This document shows positions 1-9,016 of a stretch of DNA of 64,000 nucleotides, piece after piece. Below the pieces are notes generated by a model. It was not told where the DNA came from, did not search any database, and saw only the letters and a program-made list of their open reading frames with translations. The stretch covers positions 24,557 through 88,556 of the forward strand of contig CAIWCC010000241.1 in the NCBI GenBank assembly GCA_903911085.1. Reading direction: 5' to 3'. How positions within the stretch are numbered: the stretch's first letter is position 1; each line of letters starts with the position of its first letter. The translations under genes were made by a program, and so were the position numbers. The DNA is from an uncultured Bacteroidales bacterium (GTDB taxonomy: Bacteria > Bacteroidota > Bacteroidia > Bacteroidales > Paludibacteraceae).

Positions 1-1363
1 TTTTGTCAGTAATTTTCAAATCGCCACTCAAAGCCAACGCCACTGTTGAATCGGAAAGATAACCTTGAGTTTTATTGTACAAAGTATCGGGTGGAGTGAT
101 GGCTGCAAGAACATTGCTTGACACAAAATGAGTTCCATTTAAAATTGAATTCGTAAAAGTACTTGTATTAGCAGTAAGTGCCTGAGTAACAAACATAACA
201 TCAGCATATTTCGATTTTTTTGTTGTTCCAGAATTGTTGTAATTAGAAAGCACACAACCATTTAAAGCAAACTGCATCTGTGTGGTATAGTTATCTACAT
301 CTATGGCCGCGCGCCCTGATGTGGTTCTCGAAGAATAATTTCCAATTAAACTGCAATGTGTCATATTAAGATTATTCAAAAGGCTTCCAGTTGTATTATT
401 AAACCATATTACTGAACCTTTTCCTGTAACTAAACTATTTAAAAATATTGATTTAGTGACATTGAAAGTACTAGCATAACCACTAGTTCCAACGATATAA
501 AAACAACCACCATTACTAAAATTATCAGCCGAAGCGGTACATTGATTAGTATCAAACAAACAATCCGAAATATTTACTGTCATATTTGTGCCAAAATAAC
601 CTACAGCGCCACGACCAAAGGCAGAATTGCTTTTGAAAATAGAATTTTTGATGTTAATAGTTTTAGCCGTAGTTCCATTATTGAAATATATTGCTCCACC
701 ATATCCGTTTGGATAATTAGTTGCTGGTGGAGTAATTACTGTACCAGGTAATGATTGATTATTCTCAAACACGCAACCATCTAGAGTTACTTTAATGTCA
801 TAAGCAAAAGCAGTTTGCATAGCCAATGCGCCGCCAATTGTGTTTGTTGTAATATTATTGGTAAATGTAAGATTCTTTAAATCAATATCACCTTGAGCTG
901 TAGTAATAGTCATGGCAGCACCTTGCGAAGGTCCATTGAAACCATCAAAATAAAGACCATCCAATGTTATTTTATAACCATAAGAACCTGTTGTTGTATT
1001 AATGTTTATGGCACGTGTAGTGCTTCCAGCATCAGGTTTAAAAATAGATTTATTAGCTAAAATATCACGTTTGCTAAGGTCTGTGCCTGTTGAAGTTGAA
1101 GCGTAACCACCCAAAACAGTAACATATTTTGTAATGGTTATTGCTGTTGTTCTTACGTATTCTCCTGCAGCAAGGTGAATTACATCATTATCGTTAATAG
1201 AAGTGCCAACTAAATAACTAATATTTGCAGCATTTTCCCAATCGACACCTGTTCCGCTAGCATTTTGACGAATAAATACATCTTTTGCACTTAACGAACT
1301 TAAGCTAAATAGCACTGCTATGAGTGCCACTGAAATTTTGGTTTTAAGTAATGTTGTTTTCAT
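1..1363 (-). CDS. Secreted right-handed beta-helix protein, partial (3' part beyond left edge)
   Basis: This open frame is missing from the ORF track because it runs off the left edge. Reading down from ATG at 1363 gives a protein starting MKTTLLKTKISVALIAVLFSLSSLSAKD, a clear signal peptide. It continues with VFIRQNASGTGVDWENAANISYL and later VTVLGGYASTSTGTDLSKRD, the pattern of Bacteroidetes surface beta-helix (pectate-lyase-like, 'choice-of-anchor') proteins. The frame stays open to the first bases of the window (…SGDLKITDK). Many short N/G/T-rich repeats follow, as expected for parallel beta-helix coils. A C-terminal T9SS sorting domain is likely but would lie outside. No enzymatic residues can be assigned. 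Its promoter carries the direct-repeat element shared with four other genes in this region. Confidence 0.85.
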   Translation of the reverse strand, partial: MKTTLLKTKISVALIAVLFSLSSLSAKDVFIRQNASGTGVDWENAANISYLVGTSINDNDVIHLAAGEYVRTTAITITKYVTVLGGYASTSTGTDLSKRDILANKSIFKPDAGSTTRAININTTTGSYGYKITLDGLYFDGFNGPSQGAAMTITTAQGDIDLKNLTFTNNITTNTIGGALAMQTAFAYDIKVTLDGCVFENNQSLPGTVITPPATNYPNGYGGAIYFNNGTTAKTINIKNSIFKSNSAFGRGAVGYFGTNMTVNISDCLFDTNQCTASADNFSNGGCFYIVGTSGYASTFNVTKSIFLNSLVTGKGSVIWFNNTTGSLLNNLNMTHCSLIGNYSSRTTSGRAAIDVDNYTTQMQFALNGCVLSNYNNSGTTKKSKYADVMFVTQALTANTSTFTNSILNGTHFVSSNVLAAITPPDTLYNKTQGYLSDSTVALALSGDLKITDK

Positions 1364-1407
1364 AATGATTAAATTCTAAAAATTATTTTTTGGAGTTATT
1401 TCCGTGA

Positions 1408-1474
1408 CAAATTTACATCAATAATTGAGCTATTCAATAGTAAAATCATATCAAAAAATAGAAATATTGTTACA
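1408..1474 (-). promoter_or_regulatory. Promoter with 21-bp-spaced direct repeats (copy A) for the beta-helix gene
   Basis: Seen on the plus strand as CAAATTTA (1408-1415, the reverse of a Bacteroidetes TAnnTTTG -7 box), then 29 bp, then ATCATATCA (1445-1453) and ATTGTTACA (1466-1474), whose starts are 21 bp apart. A TATTG -33-like element lies 19 bp upstream of the -7 box. The ATG is about 45 bp downstream. The same layout recurs upstream of four other genes in the window. An AraC-type or other activator binding two turns of helix is inferred. Confidence 0.72.
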
Positions 1475-1475
1475 T

Positions 1476-1705
1476 TATTCGAGATACAGTAACAAAAATC
1501 ACTTGGTAATCAATTAATTTCCACGATATTCATCTACTAGATAAAAAAATAATACTGGTTGTAGAAATGATTGACTCTATGACGCCAGCTATCGCGTTAT
1601 TGAGGCTCGACTAAATCTAAATGTAATGTACATTTCTATGAAGTAAGCATTCCAAATCTCAAAATAATTAATCGGCATTGCCAACAGTAGAATTATAATG
1701 ATTTA
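1476..1705. other. Remaining intergenic sequence with no recognised feature
   Basis: Between promoter A and the terminator of the next gene about 230 bp remain. I see no open frame with a credible start, no repeat and no RNA gene. A short GC-richer stretch near 1580-1610 does not fold into a recognisable tRNA. Confidence 0.5.
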
Positions 1706-1743
1706 GTAAAAAAAATATCCTGCACAAAAAATTGTACAGGACA
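1706..1743 (-). terminator. Intrinsic terminator of the 1774-5523 gene
   Basis: On the minus strand TCCTGTACAA and TTGTGCAGGA form a 10-bp stem (one G-U pair) with a short T-rich loop, followed by TATTTTTTTT. It lies about 30 bp past the stop codon of the giant T9SS protein. Confidence 0.8.
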
Positions 1744-1773
1744 TTTTCAATCAACTTATAAAAAACATAAACT

Positions 1774-4700
1774 TTATTGAACAATTATTTTGGAAACATT
1801 TACTACTGTATTTGCTTTTACTTTTACTAAATAAGCACCTTTTGCTAATTGATCTATTATTTGACTTGAATTGGCGGTATACGTTTTCACTTGTTGTCCG
1901 TTCAATTTAAAAACAGATACGGCATCGCCTACACTTAAACCATTTATCATCATTTTCTTTCCTTGAGCATAAACATTCAAAGATGATTTTGCTGCGCCGT
2001 CTATACCAGTTGCTGTATCCGTTTTACCTGTTACAAATGGTTTTGATAGGTTGGCAAATGTACCAGTATAAGTTCCAGTTACTGGAGTTACATAGGTATT
2101 AGCATAGCTACCTGCGCCATCCGATACACCAATTATACCATAAGTTCCGCTAACAGCATCAGTAGAAGGAGTAAGCGATATAACTGTAGAAGAGGTTGCA
2201 AGAGGTGTCAGTGTCCATTCTCTGGGATTGTAAAAAGTACCCGAAGCAGGAGTTCCCGATAATGTAGCAGAGACCTTGGCTGAGAAAGCCGTTGCATCAG
2301 TTGCTGTTACTGTTGCAGGATCGTAGCTACTTGTTGAAGTTCCGATAGGTAAAATTGTAGCTGTAGCAGCAGCAACAGGCAAGTTCAATTTACCAGCACC
2401 ATCCGTAACTACATAACTCGTGGCCGAACCACCCGAAATAGAACCCGCAACGCCAATTGTCAAATCATTATCACCCAATGAAACTTTTCCATTAGTTAAC
2501 GTTAATAAATTTTCAACAGTAATCGGACTAAGAAGGGTTATACCACCTGTACCGTTTACAGTCATTTTGTAGATGTTTCCACTAAACAAATTGGCTGGCA
2601 AAGATAAAGCAGATGTGTTAGCAAATGTGATGCCAGAACCACCTGAAGTTGAACCTATTACACCTGCATTTAAGAAGCCACCATTACAGATGATATTACT
2701 ACCTTTATACGTCAAAGTACGAGGATTTACTGTTGTGCCAATAGTTAATGTACCAGCGTTTAATTCCAATGTACCATTCACAGTTCTGTCACCAGAAATA
2801 ATAACACCACCAGCATTATTAACCGTTAAATTATTCAATTTACTTGCATCAATTGAAATTTCATAACCTGTAGTTGTAGCTAAAGTGTTATTATAAGTAA
2901 GGTTAGCCACACTAGAAAAGACAGGATAATAACCCGAAATGGAACCAGCAGTCCTAACAATAGTCACCGGATTAGTGCCATCGCCAAAGGTGATATTATA
3001 TGCTTGAGAATTTGCAATATTACCAGCAGTCAAATTCAAAGTTCCATTTATTTTAATGCCTTCACTCAATATAATTCCACCCGTTCCATTCACTGTTAAT
3101 GAACTAATACTACCATTTATTAATCCTGCAGGCAAAGTTATTGCTGAAGCATTTGTAAATGCAAGTACTGCACCAGCATTACTTGCATCTATTGAACCCG
3201 TTGTTAAAGTTGGGCTAATTCCACTCAATGTCAATGTATTTGCACCTATTGATAATGAACCAGCACTAAGAGCTAAACTTCCTGCAACTGTTGTAGATGA
3301 GCCTAAAGATACTCCTGTCAAATTATTAATGGTCAAATTATTAAATGTTGATGTTGAATATATAGTTTGAGCAACACTTCCATTCATTGAAACATCCAAT
3401 TTACCTTTTGTAATATTTGTAACAATACTACCTGAATTTGTGATATTTCCACCAACAGTTAAATAGTGAGTAACATCTGTACCTTGTGCGATTCCAAGAT
3501 CTAATGTACCAGCAGCACTCACAATCACATCGCTAGTCACATTTAAAGTAACGGGAGTAGCGGAATTAGGATATGACAATTTTCCTAATAAATTCAATGC
3601 ATTAACTGTTATTGAAGTAGGCAACAATGATAAAGTTGCAGTTGCAGTAGTTAAAGAATTTCCTATATAAGCCCATTTTGCACGACCATCGTTAATGGCA
3701 TCTTTGGCTGAACCTGTTCCTGTTGGAGCTGTTTGAGTTGCTGAACCAGTATAAGCTGTTGTACAAACATAATAATTTGAACCACTTGAAACCACAGCAT
3801 TAATAACATATGAAGTTCCTCCAGCCCATGCGCTTGGAGTGGCTGGTGCAGTAAATGAAACTGTAGGAAGACTTGAATAAACACCTGTAGCTGTAGAAGT
3901 TAATGAGTATAAATAACCATTATATAATGGTGAAGTCAACACATTAGCTGTACCAGTTAAAGTACCACCATTCAATGTAGGTGTTGGTGCTGTTCCACCA
4001 TATCCATTTCCACCGTTAAATGCAGAAATATAATAACCTGGTGCAAGAGCAGGAGAATTCAAAGAATAGGTAATACCTGGGTTTACTGTTAGCGTGCCAA
4101 TCTTGCCCATTGTTCCTAAAATTTCATTATCGGCTGTACATGATCCAGCAATGGTAATGTTTACTTTTTCGGCAGGAGCTGTTCCATAAACCGGTGGTAA
4201 CATCAGTTTTCCAGCAGTTCTGGTAATTGTACCACCATCAACCACAGTTATTGTATTTGTTGTAGAATTTGCAATTGTACCTAAGGTCAACACTAAGTTT
4301 TTAATAAACATTGGTGCAGTTGGAACAAATGTGCTATTTCTATTCAATTCAAAATAATTAATTGGTGTTGCAGCGGTACCAGGTCTAAAAATTGTTCCGA
4401 TAGCGTTTAAAACACCTGCATTTCCAGATGAGACAATAACTTTACATGTAGTATTACTAGCATCAATTGAACCAGATGTCGCAACATTTCCTAGAAAACA
4501 AGATCCATTTCCTGTTAAATTAAATGTAACTCCATCGCCTAAAACTAATGTTTGACTATTGCTTGCAGACTGATTAATACGTTGCGTTGCAACACTATTT
4601 TTAATGGTTATTGTACCTTTTGTATTGGCAATTGCCCCCCAACCATTCACCTGAGGTAAACTGGCAGGTACACCACCAAAACTACCATTTCCTGAAATTG

Positions 4701-5523
4701 TGTTTTGATTAAAATATACATTCAATGGGCTTGATGTATTAAAGGTTATATAGCCACCGCTGTTACCATCAAAATAATTGGTAGCAGAATTTCCTGTCAT
4801 ATAAAAAGTACTACCACTACCTAAAGTAATAGTTTGTCCATTAGCAAATGGACACTGAGTCCATGTTGAATTATTTAAAAATGAGAAATCATAAGTAGAA
4901 GTACCGTTTCCAATACCACCATTTACTGTAACTGTAAAGCATGCCTTCACATTGGCATTGTCTAATGTCACTGTTTTAGTAGTGATACTTGTTGCAGTTG
5001 TTGGAACAAAAGCCAATATAGCAGGATTGTTCGGGTTTCCTGCATAAGGGTTGTTAGTATTTAAAGTAACGCTTGAATTGGAAGCAAAAGAAGCAACAGT
5101 TGTAGCGAATGGTATAGCTCCTTCTCCTGATTGCACATACACAAATTGACCAGCAGCTATACCTGTTGTATTTGTAAGGCTAATTGTTTTGCTGGTTGTT
5201 GTGATTGCTCCAGCGGCAGCGCTAAGGGTTGCAGTAGGAACAATAGCAAATGTTACATTACAACCTGTAGCATTCAAACTATTTAATACAGGGGATGCGC
5301 CAAGGCAATATGCAATTACATTTGTACCACTATTTGCATCGAAATATACATCGTCGCCAACAACTGGAACGCTTACAACATCAGATCCACCTGAAGTTGA
5401 AGCCCAGTTTGCTACAGTACTCCAATTGGCATTAGTACCTCTACCAACCCAATACTTTGGGCCTGCTCCAAACACATTGGTCATTGCCAATGCAAAAACG
5501 ATAAAAAGAAAAGTTTTTTTCAT
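1774..5523 (-). CDS. Giant repetitive T9SS-secreted surface protein
   Basis: About 1249 residues. The track start uses TTG at 5532; the ATG at 5523 (MKKTFLFIVFALAMTNVFGAG) gives a normal signal peptide and is preferred. The N-terminal ~260 residues (KYWVGRGTNANWSTVANWAS…) are clearly paralogous to those of 15165-20663. The middle is a long run of beta-rich repeats containing LNNLTVNNAGGV and TVNGTLELNAGTL. Around residues 570-630 a WAGGTSYVINAVVSSGSNYYVC segment resembles a small CBM5/12-like sugar-binding module. The last ~75 residues (SLNVYAQGKKMMINGL…GAYLVKVKANTVVNVSKIIVQ) are a type A T9SS sorting domain, so the protein should be secreted and attached to the cell surface. The role is probably adhesin or glycan binding; no catalytic motif was found. 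Confidence 0.88.
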   Translation of the reverse strand: MKKTFLFIVFALAMTNVFGAGPKYWVGRGTNANWSTVANWASTSGGSDVVSVPVVGDDVYFDANSGTNVIAYCLGASPVLNSLNATGCNVTFAIVPTATLSAAAGAITTTSKTISLTNTTGIAAGQFVYVQSGEGAIPFATTVASFASNSSVTLNTNNPYAGNPNNPAILAFVPTTATSITTKTVTLDNANVKACFTVTVNGGIGNGTSTYDFSFLNNSTWTQCPFANGQTITLGSGSTFYMTGNSATNYFDGNSGGYITFNTSSPLNVYFNQNTISGNGSFGGVPASLPQVNGWGAIANTKGTITIKNSVATQRINQSASNSQTLVLGDGVTFNLTGNGSCFLGNVATSGSIDASNTTCKVIVSSGNAGVLNAIGTIFRPGTAATPINYFELNRNSTFVPTAPMFIKNLVLTLGTIANSTTNTITVVDGGTITRTAGKLMLPPVYGTAPAEKVNITIAGSCTADNEILGTMGKIGTLTVNPGITYSLNSPALAPGYYISAFNGGNGYGGTAPTPTLNGGTLTGTANVLTSPLYNGYLYSLTSTATGVYSSLPTVSFTAPATPSAWAGGTSYVINAVVSSGSNYYVCTTAYTGSATQTAPTGTGSAKDAINDGRAKWAYIGNSLTTATATLSLLPTSITVNALNLLGKLSYPNSATPVTLNVTSDVIVSAAGTLDLGIAQGTDVTHYLTVGGNITNSGSIVTNITKGKLDVSMNGSVAQTIYSTSTFNNLTINNLTGVSLGSSTTVAGSLALSAGSLSIGANTLTLSGISPTLTTGSIDASNAGAVLAFTNASAITLPAGLINGSISSLTVNGTGGIILSEGIKINGTLNLTAGNIANSQAYNITFGDGTNPVTIVRTAGSISGYYPVFSSVANLTYNNTLATTTGYEISIDASKLNNLTVNNAGGVIISGDRTVNGTLELNAGTLTIGTTVNPRTLTYKGSNIICNGGFLNAGVIGSTSGGSGITFANTSALSLPANLFSGNIYKMTVNGTGGITLLSPITVENLLTLTNGKVSLGDNDLTIGVAGSISGGSATSYVVTDGAGKLNLPVAAATATILPIGTSTSSYDPATVTATDATAFSAKVSATLSGTPASGTFYNPREWTLTPLATSSTVISLTPSTDAVSGTYGIIGVSDGAGSYANTYVTPVTGTYTGTFANLSKPFVTGKTDTATGIDGAAKSSLNVYAQGKKMMINGLSVGDAVSVFKLNGQQVKTYTANSSQIIDQLAKGAYLVKVKANTVVNVSKIIVQ

Positions 5524-5582
5524 AATAATCAAATTTTTAGAATTGTATTTATAGTTGTTGATTTTTTGATTTATTTCCGTTG

Positions 5583-5649
5583 CAAATATAGTATCATTTA
5601 AAAATTTTTGAATAGTAAAATCATTTCAAATAACAGAAGATATGTTACA
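5583..5649 (-). promoter_or_regulatory. Promoter with 21-bp-spaced direct repeats (copy B) for the giant T9SS gene
   Basis: CAAATATA at 5583-5590 (-7 TATATTTG on the minus strand), 29 bp, then ATCATTTCA (5620-5628) and TATGTTACA (5641-5649), 21 bp apart. The segment AATAGTAAAATCAT…TCAAA…GTTACAT is nearly the same as in copy A, well beyond the half-sites. No good -33 element is visible, which fits dependence on an activator. Confidence 0.72.
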
Positions 5650-5742
5650 TCAAGCAACTAATTACATAAAAATGAGGGAACAAAGCTGAAAGTGATTAGT
5701 TTTTTTTTAATGAATTAAGCATAATCAATTATTTTCCGTAGT

Positions 5743-7452
5743 TTATTTCTCCACCCTGAACCAGTCGAAATCGGCATAGCCAGTTTCGTAGGTTTTTCCT
5801 TTACGAAGTGCGAAAATACCAACCTTCGCTCCTATCCATTTTCCTTTTTTGGCAGCAAACGATTCGCCTATCTGTTTGTAGTTCTTTCCATCGGTACTAT
5901 AACTGAAAGTACAGCTTGCATTTCCCCACTTGCTGCATTCTGCTGTGTCGAAAGTTTTGTAATCGGGAGATGCTGGTTCTACATTTTCCACCTTCACTTT
6001 AAAATAAACAGTACTTGAACTTACATTTTCTTCCGCACTTCGGGTTTCGGGCTTTCCTGCTTCGGCATTTTTGCAAATAGATTGATAAATCACTAGTCCT
6101 GTTGCTGTTTTCTTCAGTGACAAATAGCTGTAATCGATGCCCATGATGATGAGTCCTGCCTCTTCATTTTCGGTGCGGGCAGTGAAAGTGAACTTGGTTA
6201 GAACAGTAAAATTTGGTGCAGGGAATTTTTGCGTCAACAGGTTTGGCACGTTCCACATATTTGTGAGTCCTTCCTGCATTGGTACATTATACATACGTAT
6301 AAATCCATAAGCCGAGCCTGCTGGAAACGCCCAATTACTTTTGGGATTTGCCGCCCACTGCCATTGCAAACCGAGTTGATTGCAATTAAATTCATCAGAT
6401 TCCTGTGGTGTTTGGATTGGGAAAGTTTTGCCAATATTCGGTTTTTTGTAGTTCAGCACCGGTTCGCCAATGCCGTTTCCATCTATATCAACGCCAATCA
6501 ATGGCCAGTTGTTCACCCATTTCATTGGTTCCAAATGCACTATGCGACCATACGCATCTTTGTCCTGAAAGTGAATGAACCAACTTTCTCCAATTTGAGT
6601 TTCTACCCAAGCACCTTGATGTGGACCGTTGGTAGTGGAATTACCTTGTTCCAGCACAATTTTCTCCTCGTACGGACCATAGATATTTTTACTTCGCAAT
6701 GCCAGTTGCCAACCAGTACCAACACCTCCAGCAGGTGCCAATATGTAATAATAGCCGTTTCGTATGTGAATTTTTGGACCTTCCACGGTTGGGTTTTTGT
6801 CATGTCCATCAAAAACGATAACACCATTATCCAATAACCTTGTGCCATCTGCACTCATTCGGTTCAGTATCAATGTACTTTTCACACCCGAGCGACTTGC
6901 TGCCATGCCATTAATAAGATATGCATTTCCATCTTCGTCCCAAAAAGGGCAAGGATCTATCCAGCCCAATGATTTTTTTACGAGTAGAGGTTCGCTCCAC
7001 GGACCAGCTGGATTGGTGGTTTTTACCATCCAAATTCCATGGTCTGGATCGGGATAATATATGTAGAATTCTCCTTTGTGGTAGCGCATTGCAGGTGCCC
7101 AAACGCCACCGCCATGCACCACAGAATCGTATCGGACATAAGGAGGTTGATGCAAAAAAACATTGCCAATAATGGTCCAATTCACCAAATCTTTGGAATG
7201 TAGAATGGGCAAACCCGGCACTTGATTAAAGCTGGAGGCGGTCATGTAATAATCATCGCCCACGCGAATTGCGTCGGGGTCAGAGTAATCGGCATGAAGA
7301 ATTGGATTATTGTAAGTGCCATCACCATTATCTGCCACCCATACTTTGGAGATGTAGTTGGTGGGCTGATTTTCTTTGGTTTGAGAACTTAGAAAACCGA
7401 AGGCAATAAAAGTACTAACTAATAGTAATGTAAACTTTTTTATGTAATTCAT
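5743..7452 (-). CDS. Glycoside hydrolase family 43 (beta-xylosidase / alpha-L-arabinofuranosidase type)
   Basis: About 569 residues from ATG at 7452 (MNYIKKFTLLLVSTFIAFGFLSSQ, signal peptide); the track start 33 bp upstream adds a non-signal tail. The N-terminal five-bladed propeller has the GH43 residues: the general-base Asp in HADYSDPDAI, the second Asp region in WIDPCPFWDEDGNAYLING, and the general-acid Glu in VEGPKIHIRNGYYY. From about residue 330 a concanavalin-like C-terminal beta-xylosidase domain follows (SDEFNCNQLGLQWQWAANP … GYADFDWFRVEK). It probably cleaves xylose or arabinose side groups from plant xylan or arabinan in the periplasm or at the surface. It is the last gene of the SusCD locus, but a hairpin and 233 bp separate it from the upstream lipoprotein gene, so its expression may differ. 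Substrate cannot be fixed from sequence. Confidence 0.9.
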   Translation of the reverse strand: MNYIKKFTLLLVSTFIAFGFLSSQTKENQPTNYISKVWVADNGDGTYNNPILHADYSDPDAIRVGDDYYMTASSFNQVPGLPILHSKDLVNWTIIGNVFLHQPPYVRYDSVVHGGGVWAPAMRYHKGEFYIYYPDPDHGIWMVKTTNPAGPWSEPLLVKKSLGWIDPCPFWDEDGNAYLINGMAASRSGVKSTLILNRMSADGTRLLDNGVIVFDGHDKNPTVEGPKIHIRNGYYYILAPAGGVGTGWQLALRSKNIYGPYEEKIVLEQGNSTTNGPHQGAWVETQIGESWFIHFQDKDAYGRIVHLEPMKWVNNWPLIGVDIDGNGIGEPVLNYKKPNIGKTFPIQTPQESDEFNCNQLGLQWQWAANPKSNWAFPAGSAYGFIRMYNVPMQEGLTNMWNVPNLLTQKFPAPNFTVLTKFTFTARTENEEAGLIIMGIDYSYLSLKKTATGLVIYQSICKNAEAGKPETRSAEENVSSSTVYFKVKVENVEPASPDYKTFDTAECSKWGNASCTFSYSTDGKNYKQIGESFAAKKGKWIGAKVGIFALRKGKTYETGYADFDWFRVEK

Positions 7453-7631
7453 TCCGTAGTAATTTAGTATGATGTCATCAACCATATATTAATAAATAAT
7501 ATCTGGCTAATGCCAATTTCGTTTCCATAACATTGAATTGGCTCACGCTTTACTGGATAAAATGAACCCAATTATTGAAGCTTTGTAATTTCAACATATT
7601 TTCAGCCATCAAAAATAGTCTATTCAAACGA

Positions 7632-7669
7632 CAAAAGCAAATTAATGATTTCTCATTAATTTGCTTTTG
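7632..7669 (-). terminator. Perfect 17-bp hairpin between DUF5017 lipoprotein and GH43 genes
   Basis: CAAAAGCAAATTAATGA and its exact complement TCATTAATTTGCTTTTG flank a TTTC loop, 17 bp after the lipoprotein stop codon. No long U-tract follows on the minus strand. It may be a terminator, or a processing/stability hairpin that lowers GH43 expression relative to susCD. Confidence 0.6.
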
Positions 7670-7685
7670 CTAAAACAAAGACTAT

Positions 7686-8873
7686 TTACAAGCTATCGGC
7701 ACTACCTTTTACCAGAATCACAAATTCTCGCACAACCTTCGATGTACCATTTGTGCCCACATTCATTCCTACGATAGAAGCTTTGTACACACCTTTTTCT
7801 TTGTAAATATATTGGTAATACAACATCGAACTTTGATCTACTTTCTTGACTAAGGTAGCTGGATCGGGAGTTACTGCTGCTGGATTTAAACCTCGGCTAA
7901 TAAGCCAAGTTTCGGAAGGTGTAGTTCCAGCCGCTACTTTTTTTGCTACAGCACCGGGAGCTGTAACAATTATTGGATAGCTAGTTGCTAATTTCACACT
8001 ATCGAAGTTCACTGGGATTGCACCATTATTTATTGATGGATTTGCTTGATACCTTGTTTCACCAATTTCACCCATATTCCAATTGTAACCCGAAGCATTA
8101 AGCACTTTTGTTGTTCCACCAGGTGCAATAGTTGAATCGGGTGCATATTTTCCCCATGCTGCCGACGAAAGTGTATTTATTATTATTGGATAGTTGACAG
8201 TTTTCTTATTCACCACTGTTACCCCTTTTTTCACATAACCATAATCGCGCACCTCAGTGTTTGTAACAGTAAATCCAATTGCCGAAATTGATAGCATATT
8301 TTTAATAGCATCAGCACTTTTTGCTGATATTGCAAAATTCAAATCACCAGATTTAAGATTTAATGGAGTAGAAACGTTTGTAAAAGTGTAATTATCAGTT
8401 ACAGAAAGTGAATCAAATGATATAGCACGTAGTTTCATCAACTCAGTTTTTGTGGCAGTATTGAATTCTGTTGACGACGATTTGACTAAACCCGAAACAG
8501 CAACTAATGAATAGTCTTTAGCCAAAAGTTTAACAAAACTTTTTACAGTTGTATTTACACTAACTTTCGATTCAAATACAGTTCCATCATTGGACTGATA
8601 ATTACTACGGTTAGCAAAGCGGTATTCTCCGCCTGTTGGAACTGATTCACCAGAGTAAAATAGAATCTGATCGGGACATCCTGCTGGAAAATTGAATGTT
8701 ATTTTTTCATTCACATTAACTACAAAAGTATCAGATATCATACTCACTTGATCAGTAACATTAACTTCAAAATTATCTGGAGCAATAACCAAAGAACGCT
8801 CATCGGTACAGCTGCTTAATGCAAAACCAATGACTGACAGCATAATAATGCCTTTATTTATATGTTTTTTCAT
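7686..8873 (-). CDS. DUF5017-type lipoprotein, probable surface glycan-binding protein
   Basis: The track start at 8978 is too early; ATG at 8873 gives MKKHINKGIIMLSVIGFALSSC, a lipoprotein signal with Cys22 followed by T-D-E, as in surface-exported Bacteroidetes lipoproteins. The mature part (395 residues in all) begins with DNFEVNVTDQVSMISDTFVVNVNEKITFNFPAGCPDQILFYSGE, matching the DUF5017 pattern. The rest is beta-rich without catalytic motifs. Its place directly after susD (144 bp) fits the usual slot of a SusE/F-like glycan-binding lipoprotein. That function is inferred from position. Confidence 0.8.
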   Translation of the reverse strand: MKKHINKGIIMLSVIGFALSSCTDERSLVIAPDNFEVNVTDQVSMISDTFVVNVNEKITFNFPAGCPDQILFYSGESVPTGGEYRFANRSNYQSNDGTVFESKVSVNTTVKSFVKLLAKDYSLVAVSGLVKSSSTEFNTATKTELMKLRAISFDSLSVTDNYTFTNVSTPLNLKSGDLNFAISAKSADAIKNMLSISAIGFTVTNTEVRDYGYVKKGVTVVNKKTVNYPIIINTLSSAAWGKYAPDSTIAPGGTTKVLNASGYNWNMGEIGETRYQANPSINNGAIPVNFDSVKLATSYPIIVTAPGAVAKKVAAGTTPSETWLISRGLNPAAVTPDPATLVKKVDQSSMLYYQYIYKEKGVYKASIVGMNVGTNGTSKVVREFVILVKGSADSL

Positions 8874-9016
8874 ATTGTATCTTTTTTTTCTCCGCTCAAC
8901 CCCTCCCCTTGAGAAGAAAGCAGCAGTAAGAGTTATATATATATATTTGGATAAATTTAATGATTTGAATGTCTGCAATTATTAATTATCAATTATTAAT
9001 TATTAATTAAAAAGTC

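Noticed and set aside
542-751. Plus-strand ORF of 69 residues, and similar plus-strand ORFs at 2573, 3056, 5189, 16324, 17230, 18481 and 19057
   Set aside because: They lie antisense inside long repetitive T9SS/beta-helix genes whose composition keeps other frames open. They lack credible starts, signals or domain patterns.
1560-1620. GC-richer stretch as a possible tRNA or small RNA
   Set aside because: It does not form an acceptor stem with a T-loop (GTTCGA-type) sequence; no supported fold.
7453-7631. Sixth copy of the direct-repeat promoter upstream of GH43
   Set aside because: No pair of 9-mers 21 bp apart and no CAAAnnTA box is present in the gap.
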